Part shown: one piece after another, positions 1 through 7,753 of the stretch
Layout: each line of letters begins with the position of its first letter
Position numbering within the stretch: the stretch's first letter is position 1
Source of the DNA: Bhargavaea changchunensis
GTDB taxonomy: Bacteria; Bacillota; Bacilli; Bacillales_A; Planococcaceae
Assembly (NCBI RefSeq): GCF_042665595.1
Contig: NZ_JBHTCT010000005.1
Coordinates: 310,001-374,000, forward strand
Length of the DNA: 64,000 nt
Direction: 5' to 3'
Translations under genes and position numbers: made by a program
Notes under the pieces: model-generated
Seen by the model: only the letters and a program-made list of their open reading frames with translations
Told to the model about the DNA's origin: nothing
The model's database searches: none

Positions 1-695
1 CTGAAAATCCCTCCGAGGATAAAGACCGGAGACAACAAAGGTAGCAGCGCCGACTTGAGGATCGACAAGAATTCCTTTCCGCTCACATGCGCATTCTCAA
101 CGACGCCAAAGCCTTTCTTCTTCGACATCCACGACACATAGAAACAAAGCAGGATAGTCAGAATAATACCTGGAATAAAGCCCGCAATAAACAGCTTGCC
201 GATCGAGATGTTCGTGGTCACCCCGAGGATGACCATCGTGATGCTCGGCGGAATGATCAGGCCAAGTACCCCCGCCGGCCCGATAATGCTCGCGATAAAT
301 GAATTGCTGTATTTCTGTTCTTTCATCCGCGGGACAATGACCGACCCCACGGCATATGTAGTGGCGACGGTCGATCCGGACACAGTGCCGAAGAACGCGC
401 TCGTCACAACCGCGGTCATCCCGAGGCCCCCTGAAAACCGTCCGACAATGGCATCAGCCAAAGCCATCAGCCTCTTGGTCAGGCCGCCCTCACCCATGAT
501 ATTCCCGGCAAGGATGAACAGCGGAATCGCCAGATAAGAAAAGTTGTTCACGCCTGCGAACAACCGCTGAATCACGACTTCAAGCGGGACACCGCTGACC
601 AGCAATACACCGATCGACACAAAGCCGATCGTAAACGCAATCGGCATCCCGAGGAACAGGAGTGCGAAGAAGGCAAGCAGGATCGAGACAATCAT
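1..695 (-). CDS. dctM: TRAP transporter large permease DctM (partial, runs off window)
   Basis: The ATG is at 695 and 231 codons are visible before the window edge, so the C-terminal part is missing. The protein opens with a hydrophobic helix and a G-M-P-I-A-F stretch, then shows DctM-family features such as a GMTAVVTSAFFGTVSGST stretch and an IIPPS motif, all within dense membrane segments. DctM forms the main ion-coupled channel of tripartite carboxylate transporters. The start overlaps the dctQ stop as ATGA, so the two are translationally coupled. The substrate cannot be read from the sequence; C4-dicarboxylates or other organic acids are typical. Confidence 0.93.
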   Translation of the reverse strand, partial: MIVSILLAFFALLFLGMPIAFTIGFVSIGVLLVSGVPLEVVIQRLFAGVNNFSYLAIPLFILAGNIMGEGGLTKRLMALADAIVGRFSGGLGMTAVVTSAFFGTVSGSTVATTYAVGSVIVPRMKEQKYSNSFIASIIGPAGVLGLIIPPSITMVILGVTTNISIGKLFIAGFIPGIILTILLCFYVSWMSKKKGFGVVENAHVSGKEFLSILKSALLPLLSPVFILGGIF

Positions 696-1171
696 AAGCT
701 CGCCTCCTTTTGTTCAGCCTGGTTCGGATTCAAGATGTGCACAATGATGAAGTAAAGCGCGAACAGAGAGCTGACCGGAATGGACAAGTAGAAAACCGCC
801 ATCGGCAATCGCATCGTCGCGGATGCTGTCGTCATTGCAGTCATCGACAGACTGAAGCCATAGAAGACCAGGATGGCCAGCAGCACGGCGACCAGAATAT
901 AAATGAAAATATCGATGATGCGCTGGTACCGCTCACTTGCCAGATTCACAAAATACCGGACACCCAAATGCATTTTTTCATGGATGGCCAAAGCGGACCC
1001 CAGAAACGTCAGCCACACAATCAGCAGCCTTGCCAGTTCTTCAGTGGCAGGAAGCGAGACATCAAAAAATCTCGAGACGACCTGGACCAACACGATGGCC
1101 GACAGTAAAGCCAATGCGATGATACATAAGTATGATAAGATCTTTGCCAAAATCGTAGCCAGCTTTTCCAA
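692..1171 (-). CDS. dctQ: TRAP transporter small permease DctQ
   Basis: A 159-residue protein with four hydrophobic segments, the usual size and shape of the TRAP small membrane subunit. It carries the family-typical pattern of a first helix followed by a V-x-R-F-F stretch and an E-E-L-A-R-L-L-I-V-W motif near residues 44-53. DctQ binds DctM and is needed for transport. It lies between dctP (about 90 bp upstream) and dctM (4-bp overlap), giving the standard P-Q-M order. The ATG at 1171 follows a GGAGGAA ribosome-binding site. Confidence 0.93.
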   Translation of the reverse strand: MEKLATILAKILSYLCIIALALLSAIVLVQVVSRFFDVSLPATEELARLLIVWLTFLGSALAIHEKMHLGVRYFVNLASERYQRIIDIFIYILVAVLLAILVFYGFSLSMTAMTTASATMRLPMAVFYLSIPVSSLFALYFIIVHILNPNQAEQKEASL

Positions 1172-1262
1172 GAGTGTTCCTCCTATTGTTCCTGATGCAA
1201 ACAGCCATCGGTGCGGGATTCCGCCGGTCAGGCGGTGGCCTGTGTTTTTTCGTGTTATTTAT

Positions 1263-2282
1263 TCACCATCCGGAAGCGGCACGGTACACGTCCATGAGTT
1301 CGCTTCCGAAATGTTCTTTTTCCCATTTGTCATAGACCGGCAGCATGGCTTCACGGAACGCTTCCGTATCGACATTGTCGTTGATTTCCATGCCCCGTTC
1401 CTCGAGCGTATCGAGGTATTCCTGTTCCATCCCGTCATTCCGCTCGCGGATTTCATTCGAGATCCTGTCTGTTTCAGCCAAAATGATCTTCTGGTCTTCA
1501 GGGGAAATCGATGCCCATGTCTCATCATTCACGAATAGCATGACCGTGTTATAAAAATGGCCGGTCAAAGACAGGTAATCCTGCACCTCATCAAACTTCG
1601 GAGCGACGATATTCGCCAGCGGGTTTTCCTGTGCATCCAGAACCCCCTGCTGGAGCGCTCCGTACACTTCGCTGAATGCCATCGCCGTCGGCAACGCGCC
1701 GACCTGCTCGAATGCGTCGATCCTGAGACTCGACTGAGCCACCCGGATCTTCATACCCTTCAGGTCTTCCGGATTCACGACAGGCCCATCATTGTTGGTC
1801 AGATGCCGCTGCCCCCATTCCAGGTAGCCGATCTTCTTCAGGCCATACCCGGAAACGATATCGCCCAGGTAGTCACCGAATTCCCCGTCATAGGCGGCAC
1901 GCGCATGCTCGGTGTCCTTCCACATATAAGGCAAATCCTCGATTGCCATCCGGATATCCATCGACTGCATCGTACCGACCATGATCGCGGCTGAATCCAT
2001 CGAGCCGATCTGCACCTGTTCAATCATCTCGGTCTCGGAGCCCAACTGGCTGTTCGGATAAAGGTCAAATGCCACGCGCCCCCCTGTCTGCTCCTCGACA
2101 TTCGCCGCCATTTCCTCGATCAGCTCCGCGGCAGGTGTATCCAAAGAGATGGCATGACCGAACTGCAGGCGGACTTGTTCGCTGTCGGCTTCCGCCTGGT
2201 CGGACTGGCTGCATCCTGCCGCAAGAACAGTCAATGAAAGAACGGCTGTTATCCAAGCAAATCTAAGCTGTTTTATTTTCAT
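1263..2282 (-). CDS. dctP: TRAP transporter substrate-binding lipoprotein DctP
   Basis: An extracytoplasmic solute receptor of the DctP family, about 339 residues. A lipoprotein signal is clear: basic start, hydrophobic core, then LAAGC with Cys24 as the lipid site. Family signatures include a G-x-A-I-x-L-D-T-P-A region near the N-terminus, an MKIRVAQS stretch mid-protein (the carboxylate-binding arginine region) and a G-V-L-D-A-Q-E-N-P motif. Two ATGs lie in tandem at 2285 and 2282; the second has the better spacing from GAGGGAG. It heads the dctPQM operon and is divergent from the aminotransferase gene at 2467. Confidence 0.93.
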   Translation of the reverse strand: MKIKQLRFAWITAVLSLTVLAAGCSQSDQAEADSEQVRLQFGHAISLDTPAAELIEEMAANVEEQTGGRVAFDLYPNSQLGSETEMIEQVQIGSMDSAAIMVGTMQSMDIRMAIEDLPYMWKDTEHARAAYDGEFGDYLGDIVSGYGLKKIGYLEWGQRHLTNNDGPVVNPEDLKGMKIRVAQSSLRIDAFEQVGALPTAMAFSEVYGALQQGVLDAQENPLANIVAPKFDEVQDYLSLTGHFYNTVMLFVNDETWASISPEDQKIILAETDRISNEIRERNDGMEQEYLDTLEERGMEINDNVDTEAFREAMLPVYDKWEKEHFGSELMDVYRAASGW

Positions 2283-2338
2283 CATGACTCCCTCATCGCT
2301 TTTATAGATTAAAAATCTGATTTTCCCTTTATTCCGAA

Positions 2339-2354
2339 ACTAATATATATTAGT
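2339..2354. promoter_or_regulatory. 16-bp AT-rich palindrome in divergent promoter region
   Basis: The 16-bp sequence ACTAATATATATTAGT is a perfect palindrome between the divergent starts of dctP (2282, minus) and the aminotransferase (2467, plus). It is a candidate operator for a dimeric regulator. AT-rich palindromes also arise by chance, and no regulator gene lies next to it inside the window. Confidence 0.35.
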
Positions 2355-2466
2355 ATTTATGTATAGTTATAAAGATTACTGCACCCCAAATTGTTTGTCA
2401 ATTCGTTTCACATAAAAAATCACAGCTTTCATGAGGACATGAACGCTGCGGAAGGTCGGATTTCAA

Positions 2467-3660
2467 ATGACGGATAAGTTGCACGGAATAAACAAGAAAG
2501 CGCTAGAAATCAGCACTCCCGGTGTACGGGTATTTGCAAACAGGGTCGCCCGTATTCCTGACGGGATCAACCTGACGATCGGCGAACCGGACTTTGCGAC
2601 ACCCGAACGGGTCAAGCAAGCTGCAATCAGCGCCATCAACGACAATTTGACCGGTTACTCACACAATGCCGGACTTCAAGCACTGCGCGAAAGCGTATCG
2701 GCATTTTTCACTGAGAAGTACGGATTCCACTACGATCCTGATAATGAAATCGTCATCACCAACGGGGCGAGCGAAGGAATCGACTCTACACTCCGCACAT
2801 TATTAAATGAAGGCGATGAAGTGATCCTTCCCGCCCCGATTTATTCCGGATATGAGCCGGTTATTCGTTTGGCCGGGGCAACACCTGTTTACCTGGATAC
2901 AACTGAAACCGGCTTCCAGCCAGATGCTGCGGCTTTGGAGGCACTGGTCACAGAGCGCACAAAAGCGGTGATCTTCAACTACCCTTCCAACCCGACAGGC
3001 GTCACCCTCACACGCAAAGCGATGGATGGGTTGATCGGTGTCCTCAGCAAACACAAATTGTGGGTCGTCTCCGACGAGATCTACAGTGAAAACACCTACG
3101 GGGACGGCCATATTTCTTTTGCCTCCTACCCGGAAATTAGGGACCGGCTCATTCTGATCCACGGCCTGTCCAAATCACATGCGATGACCGGATGGCGGAT
3201 CGGATTCGCGCTGGGTTCCCGGGACATTATGGAGCAGATCCTGAAGGTCCATCTCTCCAGCACCATCTGCGCTTCCCTGCCGGGCCAGTATGCCGCGATT
3301 GAAGCGCTTGATCACTGCAGGAATGCTCCGGGAGAGATGAACAAACAGTATATCGAGCGCCGCAACTATGTCATGAACCGCCTTCGCCAAATGGGGCTCG
3401 CAGTGGAACAACCCGACGGGGCTTTCTATCTGTTCCCATCAGTTAAAGCAACCGGCCTGACTTCATATGAATTCGCTGAACAGCTGCTGGACCGTCAACA
3501 CGTCGCGGTCGTACCGGGCAGCTCCTTTACCGCCTACGGGGAAGGCCATATCCGGATCTCCTATGCCAATTCCATGGAGAACCTTGTGAAAGCCATGGAC
3601 CGGATGGAAGCTTTTGTCCAGGAACATTCGTTGTCCCGATTACATCATTCCGGGATGTAA
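2467..3660 (+). CDS. patA: PLP-dependent class I aminotransferase, PatA-like
   Basis: A 397-residue fold-type I aminotransferase. It resembles Bacillus PatA (N-acetyl-L,L-diaminopimelate aminotransferase) along its whole length as I recall that protein: LTIGEPDFATPE near the N-terminus, YPSNPTGVTL around residue 175, SDEIYSE, and the PLP-lysine region GLSKSHAMTGWRIGF around residue 235. PatA acts in the acetylated DAP branch of lysine and cell-wall synthesis; closely related enzymes take other amino acids, so substrate is inferred. It is a single gene, divergent from the TRAP operon. A 21-bp repeat array begins directly after its TAA stop. Confidence 0.85.
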   Translation: MTDKLHGINKKALEISTPGVRVFANRVARIPDGINLTIGEPDFATPERVKQAAISAINDNLTGYSHNAGLQALRESVSAFFTEKYGFHYDPDNEIVITNGASEGIDSTLRTLLNEGDEVILPAPIYSGYEPVIRLAGATPVYLDTTETGFQPDAAALEALVTERTKAVIFNYPSNPTGVTLTRKAMDGLIGVLSKHKLWVVSDEIYSENTYGDGHISFASYPEIRDRLILIHGLSKSHAMTGWRIGFALGSRDIMEQILKVHLSSTICASLPGQYAAIEALDHCRNAPGEMNKQYIERRNYVMNRLRQMGLAVEQPDGAFYLFPSVKATGLTSYEFAEQLLDRQHVAVVPGSSFTAYGEGHIRISYANSMENLVKAMDRMEAFVQEHSLSRLHHSGM

Positions 3661-3847
3661 TTTCGTCATTCGTGACCGTAGTTTCGTCATTCGTGACCGT
3701 AGTTTCGTCATTCGTGACCGTAGTTTCGTCATTCGTGACCGTAGTTTCGTCATTCGTGACCGTAGTTTCGTCATTCACCCTCTCCCAGGAAACGAATGAC
3801 GAAACTTTTCTGTTGAATGACGAGATTGAATGGACGAGTGACGAAAT
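3661..3847. repeat. 21-bp tandem repeat array with inverted 21-bp-phased right half
   Basis: Five full copies of a 21-bp unit (TTTCGTCATTCGTGACCGTAG) run from 3661 to 3765, plus a partial copy to 3776. The first copy begins at the base after the aminotransferase stop codon. On the other side of a short spacer, three diverged copies of GAATGACGAAAC, the reverse complement of the unit core, start at 3794, 3815 and 3836, again exactly 21 bp apart. The array can therefore fold as a long imperfect hairpin. Open frames across it encode only seven-residue repeats and are not credible genes. Confidence 0.9.
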
Positions 3848-3872
3848 CAATCTCTCTATTTAAATCAGTAAG

Positions 3873-3905
3873 CGGCACCGGATGGATTTCCGGTGCCGTT
3901 TCTTC
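3873..3905 (+). terminator. Rho-independent terminator after patA-like gene
   Basis: A perfect 10-bp stem (CGGCACCGGA / TCCGGTGCCG) with a 6-base loop is followed by TTTCTTCT. It is the only good terminator between the aminotransferase and the next operon, and lies just beyond the 21-bp array. Confidence 0.8.
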
Positions 3906-4181
3906 TGTCTCTATAATTGGAAGCTATTGTCACAAAAAATCATTGAAAGCGCCTCCATTAATCCCCTTGAGAATAAATATTGTTTTACTTTCAAACTCTT
4001 GCTTACCCTCTAACCCCTTGAACAGCAAGACTTTTCACTTCACTCATTAAAAATTAATATACAAAATCCGATATATTTCTAAAAATTCCATTGACTATTC
4101 TTCCTTATTTTCTGTAGAATCAGTTCATTGCTTTAGCTAACTCGGTTGGCGCAATGAATCAGCTTGGAAGGAAGGCTTTTT

Positions 4182-5354
4182 ATGTCAGATATCATACATT
4201 CTCCACTTGTTGCCACTGTGCTCGTTTTTGCACTGATCGCGTTCGGCGAATGGCTCTCAATCGTGTCACGCGCCCGTGTGCCGATGTTGCTGACCGCCAT
4301 GGTCGGCTTCATGCTCCTGACCTGGACGGGCATCTTCCCGGATAATATCCTGGAAAGCTCCCAGTTCGCAGCGCTCGGCGCCATCCTGATCGGGCCGGCC
4401 ATCGTCCATATGGGAACACTGATCCCGATGAAGGTCCTACGTGAGCAGTACCGTGCAGTCATCATCGCGCTGTCCGGCGTTGTCGTGGCGGCCATCCTGA
4501 TTTTCGCGATCATTCCGTTTGTCTTTAATTTCGAGACGGCTGTCGCGGGCATGGGTCCGATCAGCGGCGGCGTGGTCGCAATGATCATCACGACTGAAAA
4601 ACTGCAGGAACTGGATCTCGGAACGGTTGCCCTGATCCCGGCACTGATCGTCGCGTTCCAGGGACTTCTCGGCATGCCGCTCGCCCTTAACTTTATGCGT
4701 GCCTATGCCAAGCGGCTGATCGGCAAGATCGACGCGGGCACCTTCACACCGATGAATTCCGAACTTGCCGAAGAACTGGCGGAAACCAAGAAACTCGGTC
4801 CTGTGCGCTCCAGCATGACGATCCGGCTGTTCCTCGTCTTTGTTGCCGGTGCACTCGGCGTCGTCCTCGGCTCTGTTACACCAATCAACTACAGCATCTG
4901 GTGCCTCGTGTTCGGTATCATCGGCGCAAAGATCGGCTTCCTCGAGCAGGAGTCCCTCGTGAAGGCGAACTCGTTCACACTGACATTGGTCGGCATCATG
5001 TTCGTCGTCATTGGTTCCATGGCAGGTGTCTCCCCTCAGGATGTCATGACGCAGCTTCCGGCAGTTGCCGCGATCATCATCCTCGGAACGGCCGGAATCG
5101 CGCTCGGCGGATATGTAGGCGCGAAACTCGTCAAATGGGATCCACTAAAAGGGATGCCGGTTGCACTTACGGCACTTTTCGGCTTCCCGGGCGATTACCT
5201 GCTGTGTGAAGAAGTCGCACGGAGCACGGCCCGGACAAAAGATGAGGAAAAACTCATTTTCAACGAATTGCTGACCCCGATGCTGATCGGCGGATTTACG
5301 ACGGTCACCGTCGCCTCGGTCTTCATCGCAGGTATACTCGTTTCATTCTTATAA
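4182..5354 (+). CDS. Polytopic membrane protein, probable solute carrier
   Basis: A 390-residue protein made almost wholly of hydrophobic segments (about ten to eleven), with a more polar stretch at about residues 180-205 that may be a central cytoplasmic loop splitting two halves. The glycine-rich segments (GPISGGVVAM around residue 130, LGGYVGAKL and FGFPGD near the C-terminus) recall the two-fold repeats of Na+-coupled GltS-like carriers, but I cannot assign a family with confidence. The ATG at 4182 follows GGAAGGAAGG; an upstream in-frame TTG at 4164 overlaps this ribosome-binding site and is rejected. It is 15 bp upstream of an amidohydrolase, so it may import that enzyme's substrate or export its product. 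Confidence 0.8.
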   Translation: MSDIIHSPLVATVLVFALIAFGEWLSIVSRARVPMLLTAMVGFMLLTWTGIFPDNILESSQFAALGAILIGPAIVHMGTLIPMKVLREQYRAVIIALSGVVVAAILIFAIIPFVFNFETAVAGMGPISGGVVAMIITTEKLQELDLGTVALIPALIVAFQGLLGMPLALNFMRAYAKRLIGKIDAGTFTPMNSELAEELAETKKLGPVRSSMTIRLFLVFVAGALGVVLGSVTPINYSIWCLVFGIIGAKIGFLEQESLVKANSFTLTLVGIMFVVIGSMAGVSPQDVMTQLPAVAAIIILGTAGIALGGYVGAKLVKWDPLKGMPVALTALFGFPGDYLLCEEVARSTARTKDEEKLIFNELLTPMLIGGFTTVTVASVFIAGILVSFL

Positions 5355-5369
5355 TTGGAGGAATCCTTA

Positions 5370-6605
5370 ATGACTACGACCATCATCGAAAACGGGCAAA
5401 TCATCGACGGCACCGGAAGCGATCCGCTCCAGGGCATCGTCGTCGTGAAAAACAACAAGATCGACTACATCGGAGACGCTTCGGGCTACACGAAAACCGG
5501 TGAAGAGACAGTGATCGATGCGGGAGGCAACACCGTCCTTCCGGGATTCATCGACACGCATGTCCATATGATGTTTGAATACACGCCGCTCCAGCAGCGG
5601 CTGTCGACGCCTTTCAGCTATATGTATTATCAGGCGATGGCGTACATGAAGGCGACACTCGACGCGGGCGTGACTTCTGTGCGGGACGCACTCGGAACCG
5701 ACCTCGGCGTCAAACGCGCCATTGAAGACGGGCTGATCCAGGGACCGCGCATCCAGCTTAGCATCAATGCCCTCACCATCACCGGGGGACATGGCGACGG
5801 CATGCAAGTGAACGGAGATGTGTTTGACATCTCCCCTTCCGGCTACCGCGGCATGCCGAACGGGATTGCGGACGGCGTTGATGAAGTGCGGAAGAAAACA
5901 CGTGAGATGCTGCGTGCCGGAGCGGAAGTCATCAAAGTTCACGCCACCGGCGGCGTCCTCAGCCCGACCGACCACCCTGAGTTCACCCAATACTCATTCG
6001 AGGAACTTTCGGCGATCGTGGAAGAAGCCCGGTTCCGCAAAGGCATCAAGGTGATGGCCCACGCCCAGGGCGCGGAAGGCATCAAGAACGCGGTCCGAGC
6101 GGGCGTCCACTCCATTGAACACGGCATCTATCTGGACGACGAAGCCATCGAACTGATGAAAGAAAACGGGACCTATCTCGTGCCGACCTTGCTTGCCCCG
6201 GTCGCCGTGCTGGAAACCGCGGAAGAAGTCGGCATGCCCCAATCGGCCGTGGAGCAATCCGCCGAAGTCATCGAACACCATAAAGCAAGCTTTGCAAAGG
6301 CCTACCAGGCCGGCGTGAACATCGCGATGGGCACTGATGCCGGCGTATTCACTCATGGCACCAACCTCCGCGAGCTTGGCCTGATGGTCGACTGCGGCAT
6401 GACGCCGATGGACTCCATCGTCGCCTCCACCAAGTCTGCTGCGGAATGCATGGGCTGGGCAGACAAGGTGGGAACGCTGGAACAAGGCAAGCTGGCGGAT
6501 GTGGTCATCGTGAAAGGCAATCCGCTGGAAGACATCTACTCCCTCTCAGACCCTACCAACATTCTGACTGTCCTGAAAGACGGAGAATTGGTAAAGGGTC
6601 AATAA
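5370..6605 (+). CDS. Metal-dependent amidohydrolase, imidazolonepropionase-like (COG1228 type)
   Basis: A 411-residue TIM-barrel amidohydrolase. Metal-site residues are visible in order: HVHMMFEY (HxH, about residue 64), KVHATGGV (bridging lysine, near 190), a His in MAHAQG and HSIEHG, and the Asp in MGTDAGVFTHG (about 320). Members of this branch include dipeptidases that act on Xaa-Pro or N-acyl amino acids, so hydrolysis of an amide or peptide bond is inferred. The ATG at 5370 follows GGAGGAATCC; the upstream TTG at 5355 is rejected. It is cotranscribed with the carrier at 4182. A paralogue lies at 22894-24108. Confidence 0.88.
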   Translation: MTTTIIENGQIIDGTGSDPLQGIVVVKNNKIDYIGDASGYTKTGEETVIDAGGNTVLPGFIDTHVHMMFEYTPLQQRLSTPFSYMYYQAMAYMKATLDAGVTSVRDALGTDLGVKRAIEDGLIQGPRIQLSINALTITGGHGDGMQVNGDVFDISPSGYRGMPNGIADGVDEVRKKTREMLRAGAEVIKVHATGGVLSPTDHPEFTQYSFEELSAIVEEARFRKGIKVMAHAQGAEGIKNAVRAGVHSIEHGIYLDDEAIELMKENGTYLVPTLLAPVAVLETAEEVGMPQSAVEQSAEVIEHHKASFAKAYQAGVNIAMGTDAGVFTHGTNLRELGLMVDCGMTPMDSIVASTKSAAECMGWADKVGTLEQGKLADVVIVKGNPLEDIYSLSDPTNILTVLKDGELVKGQ

Positions 6606-6646
6606 ATAAAAAATAAGCGCACCTCATGAGAGATGCGCACCAGGCT

Positions 6647-6690
6647 GCAGACAAGGCGAAGGCATTCGCTTTGTCTGCGCTTTTTGTTTG
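6647..6690 (+). terminator. Strong Rho-independent terminator after amidohydrolase
   Basis: A 14-bp stem with one G-T pair (GCAGACAAGGCGAA / TTCGCTTTGTCTGC), a GGCA loop and then GCTTTTTGTTT. A second small hairpin (GCGCACCTC / GAGATGCGC, 6617-6638) precedes it. It may serve both strands, because the next gene converges from the right. Confidence 0.85.
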
Positions 6691-6700
6691 GATGTCCCTC

Positions 6701-7096
6701 TCACAACCACGCATCTCCCTCCCACTCCTCATCCTCCACTTCCCGGGTGAGGGTGATTTTCCCTTTGTGCCTGTAATACCTGGACCAGATGAAGACAGCC
6801 TGATCGATGTGCCGATAGGCCGTTTCCTGGACGTGATCGGCATCCGGATCTAACTCCCATGCAACGATACAGTCATGGCCGCCACCCCGTTTATAAATGT
6901 TGAGGTAACAGATTCGGTAAAGCGACTTGGCCTTATCGCTGTCGATCCAGACCCAGTCCTCTTCCCAGTCATCTCCCTGGTTCACCCACTCGCCCATTTC
7001 CCCGCGGTTGTATGGTTGATCATTCTTCTTCCGGGAAACCTGCTCGGTGATCCGTCCGATTTTCATCAGGATACGGAGAATCGGATTTCGTCTCAT
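6701..7096 (-). CDS. Hypothetical protein, 131 aa
   Basis: I do not recognise a family. The protein has a basic N-terminus (MRRNPILRILMKIGRI), then a tryptophan- and acid-rich soluble region with WVNQGDDWEEDWVWIDSD around residues 37-54 and a Trp/Tyr-rich IWSRYYRHKGKITLTREVE segment near the end. There is no signal peptide or transmembrane helix. It begins 6 bp after the DUF1643 gene stop and is probably cotranscribed with it. The convergent terminator at 6647-6690 lies just beyond its stop. Confidence 0.6.
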   Translation of the reverse strand: MRRNPILRILMKIGRITEQVSRKKNDQPYNRGEMGEWVNQGDDWEEDWVWIDSDKAKSLYRICYLNIYKRGGGHDCIVAWELDPDADHVQETAYRHIDQAVFIWSRYYRHKGKITLTREVEDEEWEGDAWL

Positions 7097-7102
7097 GGCC
7101 GG

Positions 7103-7639
7103 TCAGCTTGTATATTCAACGAGCGGCGTATCGGATCGCAGGAAGAGCGGATGCAGAGGCATTCCGCCTATCGTTTTCCCCAGGCAGTATGGTATTTTTC
7201 CGGCTTCAAGGATTATGTCCAAGACCACCCGATCACGGCCTTCATTTCCGCCATGCTGCCCCCATGCCACGATGACTTGCCGGGCGTTTCTGATCGCATC
7301 CGCCAGGTGGCTGTCATTCGGGGAATGATGGCGTTCATCTGATTCAAAGAGAACTTTAGGGCTTTTCGTCCTGAGCGAATAAAGGTTCACAACCTCAAGT
7401 GACCCATTCCCCTGATGCCTGGCGATGTTCATGCACTGATTCAGCGTCGCATCAGGCTTTCCCGCATCCGCCGTACTCGGATTCAGCATCACGAACAGGC
7501 ACTCGGGCTTACCTGTCTCCCAAGTTACGCTTAACCGGTAGCGGTGTGTGTCCGTATGGTCAAACATCACCAACACGTGCTTATCATTCGACCAAAGCCC
7601 AGACTCGATCCGGACATTCTCTTCTTTCCAGACGACCAT
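7103..7639 (-). CDS. DUF1643 domain-containing protein
   Basis: A 178-residue protein with the DUF1643 signature: LFVMLNPSTADAGKPDATLNQC around residues 47-68, then VNLYSLRTKSP and VAWGQHGG. The biochemical role of the family is unknown to me; members are often scattered singly in bacterial and phage genomes. The ATG at 7639 follows a purine-rich GAAGGGGGCAGGGGG. It forms a two-gene unit with the hypothetical gene downstream. Confidence 0.85.
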   Translation of the reverse strand: MVVWKEENVRIESGLWSNDKHVLVMFDHTDTHRYRLSVTWETGKPECLFVMLNPSTADAGKPDATLNQCMNIARHQGNGSLEVVNLYSLRTKSPKVLFESDERHHSPNDSHLADAIRNARQVIVAWGQHGGNEGRDRVVLDIILEAGKIPYCLGKTIGGMPLHPLFLRSDTPLVEYTS

Positions 7640-7677
7640 CCCCCTGCCCCCTTCGCTCTATTACTTTCTTCTACCAT

Positions 7678-7708
7678 TAAAAAAAGAACCAGCTAAACAG
7701 CTGCTTCT
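7678..7708 (-). terminator. Rho-independent terminator after serine hydrolase
   Basis: On the minus strand AGAAGCAGCT and AGCTGGTTCT pair with one mismatch around a 4-base loop, followed by a run of seven T. It sits about 45 bp past the stop of the serine hydrolase gene. Confidence 0.75.
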
Positions 7709-7753
7709 CTAAGTTATGATAGAAACTCAAATCTAATGAAAACGAATCTCCTT

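Larger units (their letters stand above)
3661..4181. other. Intergenic region of about 520 bp
   Basis: It holds the 21-bp array, the terminator at 3873-3905, a weak cre-like box (TGAAAGCGCCTCCA, 3944-3957) and the AT-rich upstream region of the carrier gene at 4182. I see no credible coding sequence. The short frames here come from the repeat or from low-complexity AT-rich DNA. Confidence 0.7.

Noticed and set aside
1201..1250. Hairpin between dctP and dctQ (CCGCC / GGCGG)
   Set aside because: The stem is only five base pairs, and no U-run follows in the direction of transcription, so a terminator is not supported.
3661..3776. Possible CRISPR array
   Set aside because: The units are directly adjacent with no spacers, and no cas genes are present.
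3527..3863. Short ORFs through the 21-bp array with seven-residue repeats
   Set aside because: The repeat length divides by three, so frames stay open on both strands automatically. None has a credible ribosome-binding site outside the repeat.
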